DNA of 64,000 nt from Toxorhynchites rutilus septentrionalis (taxonomy: Eukaryota; Arthropoda; Insecta; Diptera; Culicidae). The stretch lies in NCBI RefSeq assembly GCF_029784135.1, contig NC_073746.1, forward strand, positions 112,404,035-112,468,034. The letters are read 5' to 3'. Of the stretch, positions 42,915 to 55,759 are shown one piece after another. Within the stretch, counting starts at the first letter, position 1; every line of letters starts with the position of its first letter. Under the pieces are notes generated by a model. It made no database searches. It was not told where the DNA came from and was given only the letters and a program-made list of their open reading frames with translations. The position numbers were made by a program, and so were the translations under genes.

Positions 42915-43420
42915 TAGGTGATGGCGGTCCGTAGAATTTGGTGTGTGGAGGAGCTGGGGGAAATCATCAGTACGTGGAACGATGATTCTAATGATTGCTG
43001 GTGTGAATATTCTTCCACCGGATACATCCACGAAGAAAACCTAAATGACGATTCTTTTCAACTGAATAATAACCTCCCAACCCTCAATGCCATCGTTTCA
43101 TGGCAGCGTATTTGTGCTTTGAAGGTTTTGGGAAATTTTCAATTTTTCGGGTAAATGGATAATCAGAAAGAAATATTTCTTAAGCATTGACATTTCTCCT
43201 CCGCCAACAGTAAAAATATAACAGCATTAGGTTTCGTTTGAAAGTTTTCGTTTGAGGGAAAGCATGCCGGTAATAAGTTAAAACTATATGCAATAAGAAA
43301 GGTCAAATCTCACCATAGGTTAATTAATTCAGGTTTATACATAGAAACTTTCATACACCTGTGCTAGTTCGTTGCGGAATGTAAAACTAATGCATTTATG
43401 AAAGCATATATTTGGGTGTT
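42915..43420. repeat. Interspersed repeat, paralogue of 14520-15050
   Basis: See 14520-15050. This copy is not interrupted by the H2A element on its left flank. Its short ORF (42918-43154, starting VRRIWCVEELGEIISTWNDD) has no recognised family. Confidence 0.6.
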
Positions 43421-43713
43421 TGTAATTCGGTTAAATGTCTTTCGGACAGCTGTCGTTCGGATAACTGTGTTTCGGGTAAATGTGACACAATCACAAATTA
43501 CAACAATAATACTTTCTATTAATATATTAGTGATTCTTATAGCATGTTGGTTCACGTAACACAACTTATACAGGATCCTGAAAGTTTCAAATAAAAACTT
43601 GTGTTAATTAATAGGGGTCGTAGTAGCGTGGTAGAAAAAATGGGGCGTACCTTAATGGTTCAAAATAATGGACGCAGTGGAAAAAAATGTAAGTAAAATG
43701 TAAAATGTAAAAA

Positions 43714-44414
43714 TTTTCGACGTAGAACTACGCAATTATATTATGCAATCCACTTGTTTATCACTTCGAATATTATTTTAGGATGCATCGAATTTTCTGT
43801 AATAGATTATGTTCTTCGTTGCAAATAAATTTGATGAACGTCCTTTCACGTTTGATATGATGCCTGGGACTACCAAAATATGTGAACGGAAAAATTATCA
43901 AACATTGTATTTTACATTTCCCTCTAAAATTATTGCACATCTCATGTTTACGTAGTTCTCGAACCGCGAAGGTTCATTCACCTCTAGTATCTGAAATGAC
44001 GATTTTCCCAGGCTTCTTAGTAAAAGTATGTTTTATGGAAACATATTCCGGTCTGCACAATGACAAGCGAGTACAAAAGTACTCAACACCAAAAAATACC
44101 CCCGACTTGCATGTATTTGCAAAGCGGATTCCCCCAGGCATATTGATTTTGAAGTCCGTGTTAGGGAAACACAGCTCAGTGGGAAAAAAATACCCCCGAA
44201 AAAGTTCTTCTAGCTTTCATGAATTTAAACCGTTTAGAGATTAGCGAATTGTAATGTATAGCATATCAAACAAATCTTAGAGAAATTCCGATTCGATTGG
44301 TATTCAAACCATGAGAATTCGTTCACAATGAAAATAGTTACTTTATTTCATAAAAACGTGACCTACTTTCTCATTTGGCATCCTTCCTGAAAGGCGTAGT
44401 TCTACGTCAAAAAT
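43714..44414. mobile_element. GACGTAG-ended insertion within the hAT element
   Basis: Ends TTTTCGACGTAGAACTACG (left) and GGCGTAGTTCTACGTCAAAAA (right). It contains about two diverged units of the D/E minisatellite (TTCCCAGGCTTCTTAG..., TTCCCCCAGGCATATTG, GAAGTCCGTGTTAGGGAAACA). Both ends are near-palindromes here rather than one hairpin and one palindrome. Confidence 0.55.
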
Positions 44415-44539
44415 AGGGTCGATTTCTTGACCTCGTCGACCCCCAAAATAAGTTTTCGTTTATGTCGACCCCCATGAAACCTGTATCGACCCGCTGATTT
44501 ACACGATAAAATACCCAATACAAAATATTAGCTCAATCG

Positions 44540-45850
44540 GACTTCATTAACTAGTGTCGCAGACATAAAAAATTGAGTTTTTTTTTGTTGGATTCATAGT
44601 TCACAATATTTAAGAACCCAAAGCGCTATATTTTTATGTACATTTTTTTTTTTTGAAAGCTGAGGTTTTTCTTACATAACATATTCAAAAATCAGAAACG
44701 TGTTTTTTTCGTTTTTCAGTTATGATTTTCCAATGTTTACATGTTTTCAGTCTTCTTGCTTCAAAATGGTAAAATAGCTGATTGGATTTAATTTGACATA
44801 TCCATTATCTGAATCGGTCCAATAGTCAACAAGTTATTGAAATAGTCATTTTTGGAAAAAAGGGAAGAATATTTTTTCGGACCACCGAAAAATTTTGAAA
44901 AATCATAACTTAAAAACAAAAAAAAAACCTCTTTGATTATTTTTTATGTTATGCAAAAAACCTCAGTTTTCAAGAAAAAAATATAAATAAAATAAGTAAA
45001 AAAAAATTTTAAGATAAACGGTTTAATTGTGATTAAACATAATAATGTACTAAAAGCTAGAAAATAATTAGACAAGTAGCAGTTAGCAGTTATCACACCT
45101 CTCCTTCATTAGTCTAGGGCATTGATAAGACTAAAATAAAATCGTGGGACATATGATGAAGTCGCTAATTGTGGATAATGGAAATCAAACGAAATTTTTT
45201 GACTGATAGAATACAGTACAATGGTTTTATTGTAGGGAAATATTCTTATGAAACAGATAATGTACTGAAAACTACAAAATAAAATAAGTAAACAGATAAT
45301 GTACTAAAAACTACAAAATGAAATAAGTAAAAAAACTTTTTTACTTTTAACTTTTAAAATATGCAGCCCGCCATTTGATAGTGGCAGCCATCTTGGATTT
45401 GCATTTTTCATAAATAACTGTGTTCTACTAGTCAAGCCCTTTCATTTGATACCCAGATTGATGGGGTTTTGGAAAACCCATATTTATGACGTTTTGAGGA
45501 AATATGTTTTGTAGCGGCCGCCATCTTGGATTTGCAACAAACATACAAACAGATTACAAGGCAAGCTAAAAAAAACCGTTTAAAAATATAGCGCCCTTGG
45601 TCCATGTAAACAATAAAAAACAAATACAATTAACAATCACGAAAACAAAATCCATTGTTTTCGCAAGTATGATACTAGAAGACTAGCTCATTGGCTTTGA
45701 TTTGATATAAATTATGAATTTGATTATGATTTTTTTTAAAAGTCATTTTTGGAAAAATGAAGAAAAAATGATTTTTCGGGCCACCCCTAAATGGAAATGG
45801 TTACCCTTAAAAAAAAAGAGAAAAAATTGTTTTTGACTTAGGGTCGATCC
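44540..45850. repeat. Diverged foldback repeat, relative of 8293-9440
   Basis: Left half 44560-44860 and inverted right half (44861-45000, resuming at about 45580-45800) share TTCGGACCACC, AAAGCTGAGGTTTTT and GAATCGGTCCAATAG blocks with the foldback at 8.3 kb. The interruption 45010-45570 contains CAGCCATCTTGGATTTGC twice (45385, 45519). No coding content. Confidence 0.55.
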
Positions 45851-48067
45851 CTACGGATTGATAGTGGACCTTTTCAAAAAAATAATTTTCTAACTTTGCT
45901 GCTTTGAAAAGTCCACTGTCGGTCCGATCAGACCAGTGCGAAACAAACGAAAAATTCAGTGTCAGTCACTAGGGTTCTACGCGAGGTTAAACGTGTTACA
46001 TAAAGCGAAATTCAACACTCCATCCTGGAGCAACAAACAATTTTGTATGAAATGAAATCTTTTTTCACATTTTACCATTCAACGCGAACCATACCTGATT
46101 AAACACGATTTTTTATTCTTTAAAATTAAATTTTCGTTCGCCTTTAAAAGATGGGAACATAACCGATGATATCAGAATATTACACATGGATATCGCACAT
46201 ATTATGGAGATAGAATCAACGGGATAATAATGCTAAATATGACTCTGCCTTCTTATGTTTTATGCTCACCGTTCTTATCAACACAAAAACACCGAGAGCT
46301 GTGAAACAATGCACAACATAAATATAAACAGTTTTTATCCCGAGCAATAACACATCGTGGAAACTCAAATGGACAAAACAGTAACATACAATGCATGTAA
46401 GTATTCGCGTGCAAGAAGTTCGTACTTGTTCTATGTTTATATTTTTAGTTTTACCCACAGTTAGGTTGTGTTTTCCTTTCAACTTTTCACTTCACGCTAA
46501 ATTTTCTCTCACAATTCAACCCATAATAAAATAAGCATACAAATTGCTATGTTCGCAATAAAAGACATTTTCCCAAGCACATACATAGTGTCGATTTGAT
46601 AACCGTATACTTAATTCCTTATTCAACTTTCCTGATTTTAATTTAATTGTTGAATGCTGGCATACCCCTAGCATAACCCTTGCATCCGGTACTGCAATGG
46701 AAACCCAACCGAAACTGTAGCTCTCTGTGTACCTTAACTCAGCAAAAGTTAAAACACATAGCGTTGAACAATTTCCTGCGAAGTCAGCCAGCAGGTTCCG
46801 GGCCGGCACCTCGGGATATTACACAACTTTTTCAAAACATGTAAATTCTTTGTTTACGCTGGGTTTTCTTTGCTCCGAGTAAAGGCTGAGCGTTCAGCTG
46901 GATGAGAGAAAGTAATTTAACACCAGCGTAAAAGCGGTATTTTGTGGCACTGGGAGCTTGAATGGGAATTCTTGCAGCGTTGCAATGCTGGAAACTTTTA
47001 GTAGCGGCGCACTGGATGCACACGTTCGCTACATCTGTTTTCCAACTTTACATTTAATTACGGAAGTTATTTTTGCTGCCACCAGGTTGGAATCCGGGCA
47101 GGGGCCGAAATAATGAGGATTTATTGCATGTACATAGCACCTCTTCAGTCCAAATCATGCCAGCGGACTGTTTGTTTTCTGGCAATTATTGTCTAACCTC
47201 GGGGAGGTAATTCCGCCAACCACCACCAGCAGGATTTTGTACAAATAAGGGATTTATTTGAATCCGCATTAAGGTTGCAAAACTTTTTTCCCTCGCTCAA
47301 CCTCGCAGACCGTTTTCAGACTTATAATGGGATTACTTCCGCAAATTCATGCTCATTTCGGCCTTTCATCATGGCCAAAATTTGTAAACCTGTCAAGACG
47401 GCGGAACGCCCCCGCTATCCCTTGTTAGTCCACCTAGTCAACGCTTTCTTTTTTGGAACAGCGTTTCAAAATGGGAAGTGCGCGGCCGAGGCCTGCTGGA
47501 AGGGAAATTAATCCTAAATCTGTGATTCATGCGGGACCGAAAGAGAGGGGCGTTCTTCGCATACTCGTGGGGCACGTTCGTTGTTAGATTTGGAGATAAT
47601 ATTTGTTGGGTCTAACGAGTTCCGCGAATTGTAAGCCGGAAATTCAGTTCCTAATTGTGTATCCTCTCGTGCTCGTGCTCGTGCGTGGGAGCGAGGCGTC
47701 GCCAAGTTAATGAACCGGATACGCCGGTGTATCAACATTGGATGTTTGTTAGTTCGGGTACCATTGGCTCAGATTGTATAAGAAAGTTGGAGATTTTATC
47801 AAAGTTATGTTGGGAGAGAATTCTATGGTTTGGCACGAAGAGAACATATTGAACGAAGATTAGAAAGTTTTCAGGCATGAAGCATGAATTTTGTTAATGC
47901 AATTTCTCGATATGCTAATAACTGGGTTTTCTTTAATCGTCTTTAAACCAACGGTCTCTGGATAGTATTATTGGGTTTAAACATATATTTTGAGGAATTT
48001 ACAAGAAATAACGTAACTAGCAGTAAATCGCATCGGATCATTATGTAACTCTGGCTCTGGTTTGATA
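45851..48067. other. 2.2 kb without recognised genes
   Basis: A short inverted repeat lies at about 45868-45925 (GTGGACCTTTTCAAA / TTTGAAAAGTCCAC). The part 46650-47850 is less AT-rich than its surroundings, with a CGTGCTCGTGCTCGTGCG run at about 47666. I see no ORF with family motifs. It may be single-copy DNA. Confidence 0.35.
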
Positions 48068-48075
48068 GTATACGA

Positions 48076-48383
48076 CAGGGGTTTTCAGATTTTTTTTATG
48101 GCAGAGCACTTTTTATAGCAAAAACGTTTGACGGAGCACCTGCATTTTTTAATCAATAAATCAAATCATATTTGCATTGACATCACCCAACTGGAAAGAA
48201 CTCTATTTCAGTTATACATCGCAGTTACACAACATCTGACCCAGAGAGAACAAGATGAATCACTATACGCCCAGTGAAATTAAATTAAAGAATGTTCTTT
48301 TCAAGGAGGGTTTTCAAGTGGGAGCATTTGCTATAACTTCGCGGAGCACTTATTTCCCGCGGAGCACCATTTGAAAACCCCTG
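48076..48383. mobile_element. hAT MITE, 308 bp
   Basis: Termini CAGGGGTTTTCAGAT / ATTTGAAAACCCCTG, flanked by a perfect 8-bp duplication GTATACGA (48068-48075, 48384-48391). Subterminal GGAGCAC / GCAGAGCAC motifs occur at both ends. No ORF. A textbook hAT non-autonomous insertion. Confidence 0.9.
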
Positions 48384-48391
48384 GTATACGA

Positions 48392-49550
48392 GATCCCCTC
48401 ACATTTGTATTTTCCAGACAACTGACTGACGAACCACGAATCAAGTTTCAATCATACTCGAGCTAATCGAGCAATATTATGGCTATTTACTTTTAAACGA
48501 TTCCTCGTAACTGGCCACTTAAGGAAAATATCCTTCTCTCACTATGCAGTAATGGCGTCGTTAATTTTCGCCACAATACACCTCATCTTGGCCGCAACGG
48601 ATACTAATTTGCTGTAAGCTTCACTATTCACCAAAGCCGGACTGTTGAACGATGTTGATTCATCTCACAGAAATTGTGATTCAGCAAAACGACGATGCTT
48701 TCCCGATTTTTTCCCATAATATCCCATAATTGGTTGGCTGAAAGTGTACCACCGAGGGGATTGGCGACTGGTAATAGGGTTGACGTATTCAGATTAAATA
48801 TTCAAATATTTTCTTTTGTAGTTCAACATGCCCTCGGGCTTTTCAAATGGATTCATCCATATGCTTATGGTATATTCCACGCTGGACCTTCATTGGCATA
48901 TCAATCAAAATTCGCATCAGCAGCGCTATGTATTCATGTATGCCTCTACTTTTCAGATTCGTATATTGTGTCTCAATGTAGCTATTAAAATAAAATACAG
49001 TTGAACCCCTATTATCCGCGACAGCGAGTATTGGCTTCTTTTAAATCTCAGCAAATTTATTTTACCCTCTGAGCAGCTATTGAATTCTTCCATCACATTT
49101 CATATTGCCAAGGGTTGATATTTACTTTAGAATTTATGGAATGAAATTTTAAAAAAATCAATTTACGATTCCGCCTTGAATAGCACAAAACAAATTCAAA
49201 ATGTTCCAGCGTAAACATTGATTTTCCTCATCAAAAACATATTTATAGTATAATAAGCATTATTTGAATGATCACATTTGTACATTCACTGCTATCCAAA
49301 AATTCGTATATTGTGTGGGTAGAGCAATAACAAGAAAAAGCAGGGTTGCGTACTATCAAACTTATGAAAAAGTGATAAAGTTTCATTTTTATATTAATTA
49401 AATTATCCATTCATCTAGATCACGTTAAACATACACGTAGATATTGAATAGAATTTATTTTTTCTGAATGAAGTGCTCAGATTGGCGAACTAGAACTATC
49501 ACTTCTGTATACTGGAGTGACTAATTTTCATACATTTCAATATCCGATGA
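48392..49550. other. AT-rich stretch without recognised genes
   Basis: A possible pogo-type terminal sequence CAGTTGAACCCCTATTATCCG lies at 49000-49020 but no partner end was found. Otherwise nothing supportable. Confidence 0.35.
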
Positions 49551-49735
49551 TATTAGGCTGTCAAAAAAGTCCTGCGGTATTTCCGCGAGGTGTCGTTGTA
49601 AGCGCGTAGTTCTAGTTGTATTCATTGTATCGAGTCATACTATAGCTTGTTGGAAAGGTGTTTTTGCGCGCTATAATATAGTCCTTGACAGTGTTTTGTT
49701 TGGTTAAGTCGTTCGTGAGTTATAGTGTTGTAAAT

Positions 49736-50452
49736 ATGGAGCAAAATAAAGAGAAAATCCGACATATTTTACAGTACTACTATGACAAAGGCAAAAATGC
49801 ATCTCAAGCTGCCAATAAAATTTGTGCAGTTTATGGACCCGATACAGTTTCCCTTTCCACCGCACAACGATGGTTTCAACGTTTTCGTTCTGGTGTAGAG
49901 GTCGTCGAAGATGCGCCACGCTCCGGAAGGCCTGTCGTCGAAAATTGCGACAAAATCGCTGAATTAGCCGAGAAAGACCGGCATAGTAGCAGCCGCAGCA
50001 TCGGCCAAGAGCTGGGGATAAGTCATCAAACCGTTATTAACCATTTGAAGAAGCTTGGATTCACAAAGAAGCTCGATGTACGGGTGCCACACACGTTGAC
50101 GCAAAAAAACATCTTTGACCGTATCGACGCATGTGAATCGCTGCTGGATCGCAACAAAATCGACCCGTTTCTGAAGCGGATGGTGACTGGCGATGAAAAG
50201 TGGGTCACTTACGACAACGTGAAGCGCAAACGGTCGTGGCCGAAGCCCGCTGAAGCGGCTCAGACGGTGGCCATGCCCTCATTAACGGCCAGGAAGGTTC
50301 TGCTGTGTGTTTGGTGGGATTGTCAAGGAATAATCTATTATGAGCTGCTTCCCTATGGCCAAACGCTCAATTCGGACCTGTACTGCCAACAACAGGACCG
50401 CTTGAAGGTAGCACTCATGAAGAAGAGACCATCTTTGATAAACATTTTGCAT
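49736..50452 (+). pseudogene. Mariner transposase, N-terminal half (left arm)
   Basis: The first ATG at 49736 gives MEQNKEKIRHILQYYYDKGK. Paired helix-turn-helix domains follow (KNASQAANKI...STAQRWFQRFRSG; SSSRSIGQELGISHQTVINHLKKLG), then VPHTLTQKN (the W/R-VPH.L block) and TGDEKWV with the first catalytic Asp. The frame continues past the arm into the loop (LLCVWWDCQGIIYYELLP) and then crosses into the inverted arm, where the code is meaningless. The second Asp region (DNARPH-type) and the third are missing. It could encode a truncated DNA-binding protein. Confidence 0.88.
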
Positions 50453-51012
50453 TTCCTGGCCGTTAATGAGGGCTTGGCAACCGTCTGTGCCGCTTCAGCG
50501 GGCTTCGACCACGACCGTTTGCGCTTCACGTTGTCGTAAGTGACCCACTTTTCATCGCCAGTCACCATCCGCTTCAGAAACGGGTCGATTTTGTTGCGAT
50601 CCAGCAGCGATTCACATGCGTCGATACGGTCAGAGATGTTTTTTTGCGTCAACGTGTGTGGCACCCGTACATCGAGCTTCTTTGTGAATCCAAGCTTCTT
50701 CAAATGGTTAATAACGGTTTGATGACTTATCCCCAGCTCTTGGCCGATGCTACGGCTGCTACTATGCCGGTCTTCCTCGGCTAATTCAGCGATTTTGTCG
50801 CAATTTTCGACGACAGGCCTTCCGGAGCGTGGCGCATCTTCGACGACCTCTACACCAGAACGAAAACGTTGAAACCATCGTTGTGCGGTGGAAATGGAAA
50901 CTGTATCGGGTCCATAAACTGCACAAATTTTATTGGCAGCTTGAGATGCATTTTTGCCTTTGTCATAGTAGTACTGTAAAATATGTCGGATTTTCTCTTT
51001 ATTTTGCTCCAT
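50453..51012 (-). pseudogene. Mariner transposase, N-terminal half (right arm)
   Basis: Mirror copy of the left arm with ATG at 51010-51012 (minus). Visible amino-acid differences from the left arm are few: Ser/Leu to Ile in the first HTH, EKDRH to EEDRH, NIFDRI to NISDRI, SWPKP to SWSKP, AMPSL to AKPSL. The frame then runs into the loop on the opposite strand (to 50353) and ends. Same truncation before the second catalytic Asp. Confidence 0.86.
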
Positions 51013-51193
51013 ATTTGCGACACTATAACTCACGAACGACTTAACCAAACAAAACACTGTCAAGGACTATATTATAGCGCACAAAAATACCAACAAGCTA
51101 TAGTATGACTCGATACAATGAATACAACTAGAACTACACGCTTACAACGACACCTCGCGGAAATACCGCAGGACTTTTTTTGACAGCCTAATA

Positions 51194-52523
51194 TATATAA
51201 ATGGATTTCTGTCTGTCTGATTCTTACGGACTCGGAAACTACTGAACCGATCAACATGAAAATTGGTATGTAGGGGTTTATGGGCCCGGCGAAGGTTTTC
51301 GTGATAGTTTGAGAACCCTCCTCCCTCTCTAAGGGGGGGGGGGGGCTGCCATACAAATGAAACACAAATTTATGCATTACTCGGGAATTAATCAAGTAAA
51401 TGGAACCAAATTAGACAGATGGAGGTTTTAGGGTGCAGTAAATGTTTCTATGGTGGTTAGACACTCCACCCCCTTCTCTAAGGGGGGGCTGCCATATAAA
51501 TGAAACACAAATTTCTACATTACTCGAGAATTAGACAAGCAAATGGAACCAAATTAGGCACCTGGAGGTTTTAGGGTGCAATAAATGATTCTATGGTGGT
51601 TAGACCCTTCACCCCCTCTCTAAGGGGGGGGCTGCAATACAAATGAAACACAAATTTCTGCATTACTCACGAATTAATCATGCAAATGAAACCAAATATG
51701 GCATGTGGAGGTTTTAGGATGCAATAAATATTTCTATGATGGTTAGACTCTTCACCCCCCTCTCTAAGGGGAGGGGGGTGAAGAGTGAAATCAAATTAGG
51801 CACAAATTTCTGCATAACTCGAAAGCTAATCAAGCACAATTTGCGATGTGAGGGTTTTTGGGTATGAGAAATGTTTCTATAATGGTATTTCACCCCTCCC
51901 TCCTCTGGAATGGAGAGCGGTCCCATAAAAATATTACATATATTTCGACCAAAACCATTCCAGCCAAACATGCAAGTTGAAAATTTTCGGAAAACTCTGA
52001 AGGAAAAAGGGAAAATTCGGAAAATTAAATTCCCATATGTTCTACAATTACATAATGACAAGTGCTGTTAGTCCATTTGATGTTTGCGCTAGCGAAACTG
52101 GAAATGGATTTTAATGTGATGAAACGCACTCCTATATCTTCTATCTATACAAAAAAAGGATCGCTAGATGTGTTGATTAGAGCAGAACTCGAGGAAGGAA
52201 TTTTCCGATTTACGGCTGTCTTTATTCTATCATAAAACATTTATTCCATGTAACGGAGAAACATGTTATTTACAAGTGGTTGAAAAATATAGAACGAGAA
52301 TTGTGTCTGAAAATAATCTGATATTATAATGATGAGTTTTGTTAGAAATACTAGGAATTTTATAGTAAAAAGTAAATTCAACGGAGACGAATAGAAGATC
52401 AATCAATGAACAGTTCTGCGATTGGATCCATGAACTTGCTCATAGTAAGAAAACGTGAATGTTTGAAGGTATTGATAACAAAAAACAAATTTTTGGCAGG
52501 ACGAAGTTTGCCGGGTCAGCTAG
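51194..52523 (+). mobile_element. Helitron-like non-autonomous element with internal 145-bp repeats
   Basis: Starts in TATATAAATGG followed by ATTTCTGTCTGTCTG. Ends GCCGGGTCAGCTAG at 52523, next base T, as at 12591. The end is preceded by a possible stem GGCA...TGCC. The mariner foldback sits at its extreme 5' end. The CTAG|T end fits Helitron rules. Non-coding. Confidence 0.6.
51300..51800. repeat. About 145-bp tandem repeat, four units
   Basis: The marker CTCTCTAAGGGGG recurs with TAAGG at 51331, 51479, 51621 and 51765 (spacing 148, 142, 144). Each is followed by a GGGCTGCCATACAAATGAAAC-like string except the last, partly rearranged unit. One G run reaches 12. Confidence 0.8.
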
Positions 52524-52524
52524 T

Positions 52525-55500
52525 AAATAAATAAATTAAAAAAATGTTTGATTATGTTACTTGTTAAAATCGTCTTTTGAATAAAACGGATAAATTATCC
52601 AGCCAGCTCCCTTTAGTTTTTTTTAGTTTTAAATAAGCAGTTTTAAGTAGTATTAAGAATGTATCGGTCTACAATTTTGATTGACGACAATAAATAAATA
52701 AATAAATCTCCTCATAGGATGCCCTTCAGAAAACTTTAGCAAAATTTTATTTTAAACAATCACATGCTAGCCTAAGGTATCTGTCTTTATTTTGTCTCTA
52801 TTAGATAAAAGTTATTTGGCAAACCGACTGTGGACAACCCTGTATCAATGAGGTCTAAAATTATGCGACAATTACCCGTTTCCAAACTGACGTGCTTAAT
52901 ATTTTGCGAATATCTAATTGAAATAGTTTTTGTTTTTCCCAAGAATGAAACACCGAAAATAAATAAAATATCGTAATGCAAAGCACTGAAGTAGAATTAG
53001 TATCCTGATAATTAAATTACACTCTTTTAGACTAAGACTTCATTCGAATAGCTACAAAATTTATAGAAATTTGTTTTTATGCAAACATAAATATTTGTTT
53101 CTTTCCGATTGATAATTTATTCGATTAAAATGACATCGACATTCAAATCTAACAACAATAAAACCTTTTTTTCGTATAATTGATTGGACCGACAATTATT
53201 AGATTTGCTTCGTAGATTTCCGTCATCGTTACACAACAACGAAAAATATCTTGCCAATTGAAGGGTACCGAGTCATCTAGAATAACATCGACTGACAGCT
53301 ATCAAGCACGGTACAAATCACAACCATAGCGAAAGTCAATTTCATTGTTTAGCTTCTTCCAGCTGGCGTTCATGTAATAAAATATTCATTGCTCGTCTGC
53401 AGGCCCATATCAAATCAATTATTAACCCAACCCAACTTCCGTACGGGAAAGACGTAATAAACATACGAAAGCCAATTCTCTGCCGCTTGTAAATTATTTT
53501 GTTTTTCCTGGCACTTCAATCACAAACGTTCCGACGCATCCAACCCTTGCCATCCCAGAGCATCGATTAAGGGCTGATAATGGACCATGGATGGCACCAT
53601 CAGCCTTTCTAATGCTACTTAATTAAACTTTAACCGACCCATCGTCGGGTTAGAAAATAGTGATCGAGGACGAGGCGGACAAAGCCGCAACACCACCCAC
53701 AATGGAAAACATATTTTCCACACATCTTAACCGCGATGTCTGGGGCTTGACGAAGGTGAGGGACTCTGACAGCACACGCTATCGGGAAACTGGGAAAGAT
53801 ACGGAGAAGATACGTGCGTCGTAAGTCACACGCCGCATGGAATTGACGGCAAAAATTAGCTAGCTGTCGGTTCGTTATTCGACGTCGTCACGGATCAATT
53901 AATGTTAAAGGAAGGTGTAAGTGTGCTTATATTGAAGGAAATCGTTGATTGGGACTCTCCTTCTCAAAACTGGATGTTTCTCCCAGAGGATGTTCAATTT
54001 GGAGCGCTTGCTGATTAAAGTATGGACACGTGCAAGTCGTTTCTTGCTCTGTTGTTGTGGCTTTGCTGTTCTGTTTTGCAGAGCCACTGCTTCCATTGAA
54101 AGTTCTGTGGTCACTATAAATTAGGCTGACAAACATTGCAATAAAGTTTGCTGTGGTGATCACCCCTACGCTGTTTTACCCGATATAGAGTGTACAATAG
54201 AGGAATAACAAAAGTTGTATTTTATTCGTGTCTTGACGGCTTTTCTTAAGACGGTTTGGATGAAAACTGTTTGTGTTAAAGGTTCCGAGAACAAATTTTC
54301 GCCCTTATTTGTTGTTTATCTCATAAATTACCCACAATTACCCAACATAACTTTCGCCTGTGTTTCAGACAACACATGAATTCAGCAAAACTTCCGCCTT
54401 ATCCTCAAGCCCCGTAGAGCTCCCCCTCACTTGAACAAAACATATTCTCCGATTCATATCTTTCAGCTCATTAACATTTTCATAAAAAGTGAAGATTTCT
54501 CGAAAAAGAACTGAACAAAAAAGGACGACAAAAGGTCACATTAAAAGTGCCGATGTGTTTAGAGAAGGATGAGAGGAGTAATGAGAATTCATTCTTTACA
54601 GGCTTATTTGTCTAATCTTGTCTTAGAAAAATTTAATCAGTCATGTTGCATTTGACTCATAGAAATGTATTGTAATTGTTTGGCAAACATGAAAAAAAAT
54701 CCGGCTCTAATGGCTGATAATCCAGTGTCACACACATCACATGGCTCGATTCCCGTTCATAGTCAATGCTTTCGCAAATAAAGTAGGTAATGTTCTGAGT
54801 TTTCTGAGAGAAATATGAGCATCTATGGAGCAATTCCACCCCAAATCAGCCAGAGAACAGCCGATTTTGATGTGATCCTTTCCCATTTTTTAACAACGTT
54901 GCACATAAGGTGGCAGCTGTCCCAAAGTCACATTATCAGATGATCAATTTCAATTACAATCATTTTTTTTTTCAAGAAAATACTCATTTACCGTTTTTTG
55001 CAACAAACTATAACTCGAAATCCCGCTGTCTGATTGAAATTTGATGTCCAGAAAAGATGTTGGAAAATTGATTAACTATTTAGAAACAACATGTTAAATA
55101 AACCCCTTAAAATCTTACTCAAAAATTCGATTCAATATTAGAAACGTTTCTAACTCAAAACGTGTCCTCCTCGATATTTTTTCATGCATTTCCATTAAAA
55201 AACCTATTTAATTGAACCCTCTTGATGTCAATCTATCCAGCGGGGCAAAGTTCATCGATCTGAACCATATTATGCTTTTTGAAAAGCTTATGCAACGTAC
55301 CATAGCGTACCTCCGGGGATTTTGAACGTACCTCAATAGTTTCGGAGTTATATAATTTTTTAAGTGCGCGCTGGAGTAAATTTTGATCGTCCATAACTTC
55401 TTAACGGCTTGACACAGAAACACCGAAATAGCAAATATCGAATGTACCAAAATTGTACTTTGAGAAAATGTGTGGGTTTTGTAACTTACTTCAAAAATTA

Positions 55501-55759
55501 ACATACTTCTCTTATTAAAAATTCTGAAAAATCTTCATATGCGTTATATGACTACAGATTCGGATTCCTTGTCGAATTCTAACCGGATTTCATGTATATA
55601 TGTCTATACTTAAGTGAAAGTAACAGTATTCATGATTAAAATATGTTGTACTCTTGAAATATTTCAATTAGGCAATTGAATTAATCTAATTTGTAATTTT
55701 TTTAATCGACACGCTCACAAGACGTTAGATTAGATCAATTCTAATGATTTTCATCCTGT
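52525..55759. other. 3.2 kb without recognised genes
   Basis: 53,280-54,130 has more mixed base composition but no ORF with family motifs. From about 55,290 (TTATGCAACGTACCATAGCG, GAACGTACCTC) diverged single elements of the neighbouring satellite appear. No tRNA, no terminal repeats paired. Confidence 0.35.

Larger units (their letters stand above)
42234..44496. mobile_element. hAT-type element with 8-bp target duplication
   Basis: Starts CAGGGATTCCCAAACT, ends CGACCCGCTG, and is flanked by a perfect ATTTACAC (42226-42233, 44497-44504). Subterminal CGACCCC motifs occur near both ends, as usual for hAT. No hAT transposase is recognisable. The interior includes the repeat shared with 14520-15050 and a smaller GACGTAG-ended insertion (43714-44414). 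Confidence 0.7.
49553..51191. mobile_element. Mariner foldback: two 5' halves head-to-head
   Basis: Both ends are the same mariner terminus (TTAGGCTGTCAAAAAAGTCC), in opposite orientation and flanked by TA (49551-49552, 51192-51193). The left arm (49553-50295) and right arm (50453-51191, reversed) are near-identical over about 740 bp. Each encodes the same N-terminal transposase part. The central 157 bp (50296-50452) is present once. The 3' half of mariner and the original 3' terminus are absent. The whole 1,639-bp unit carries its own TA duplication, so it may have transposed as a foldback. Confidence 0.9.

Noticed and set aside
55290..55350. Extending the 186-bp satellite to this point
   Set aside because: Only short marker-like strings are present, not in 186-bp register.
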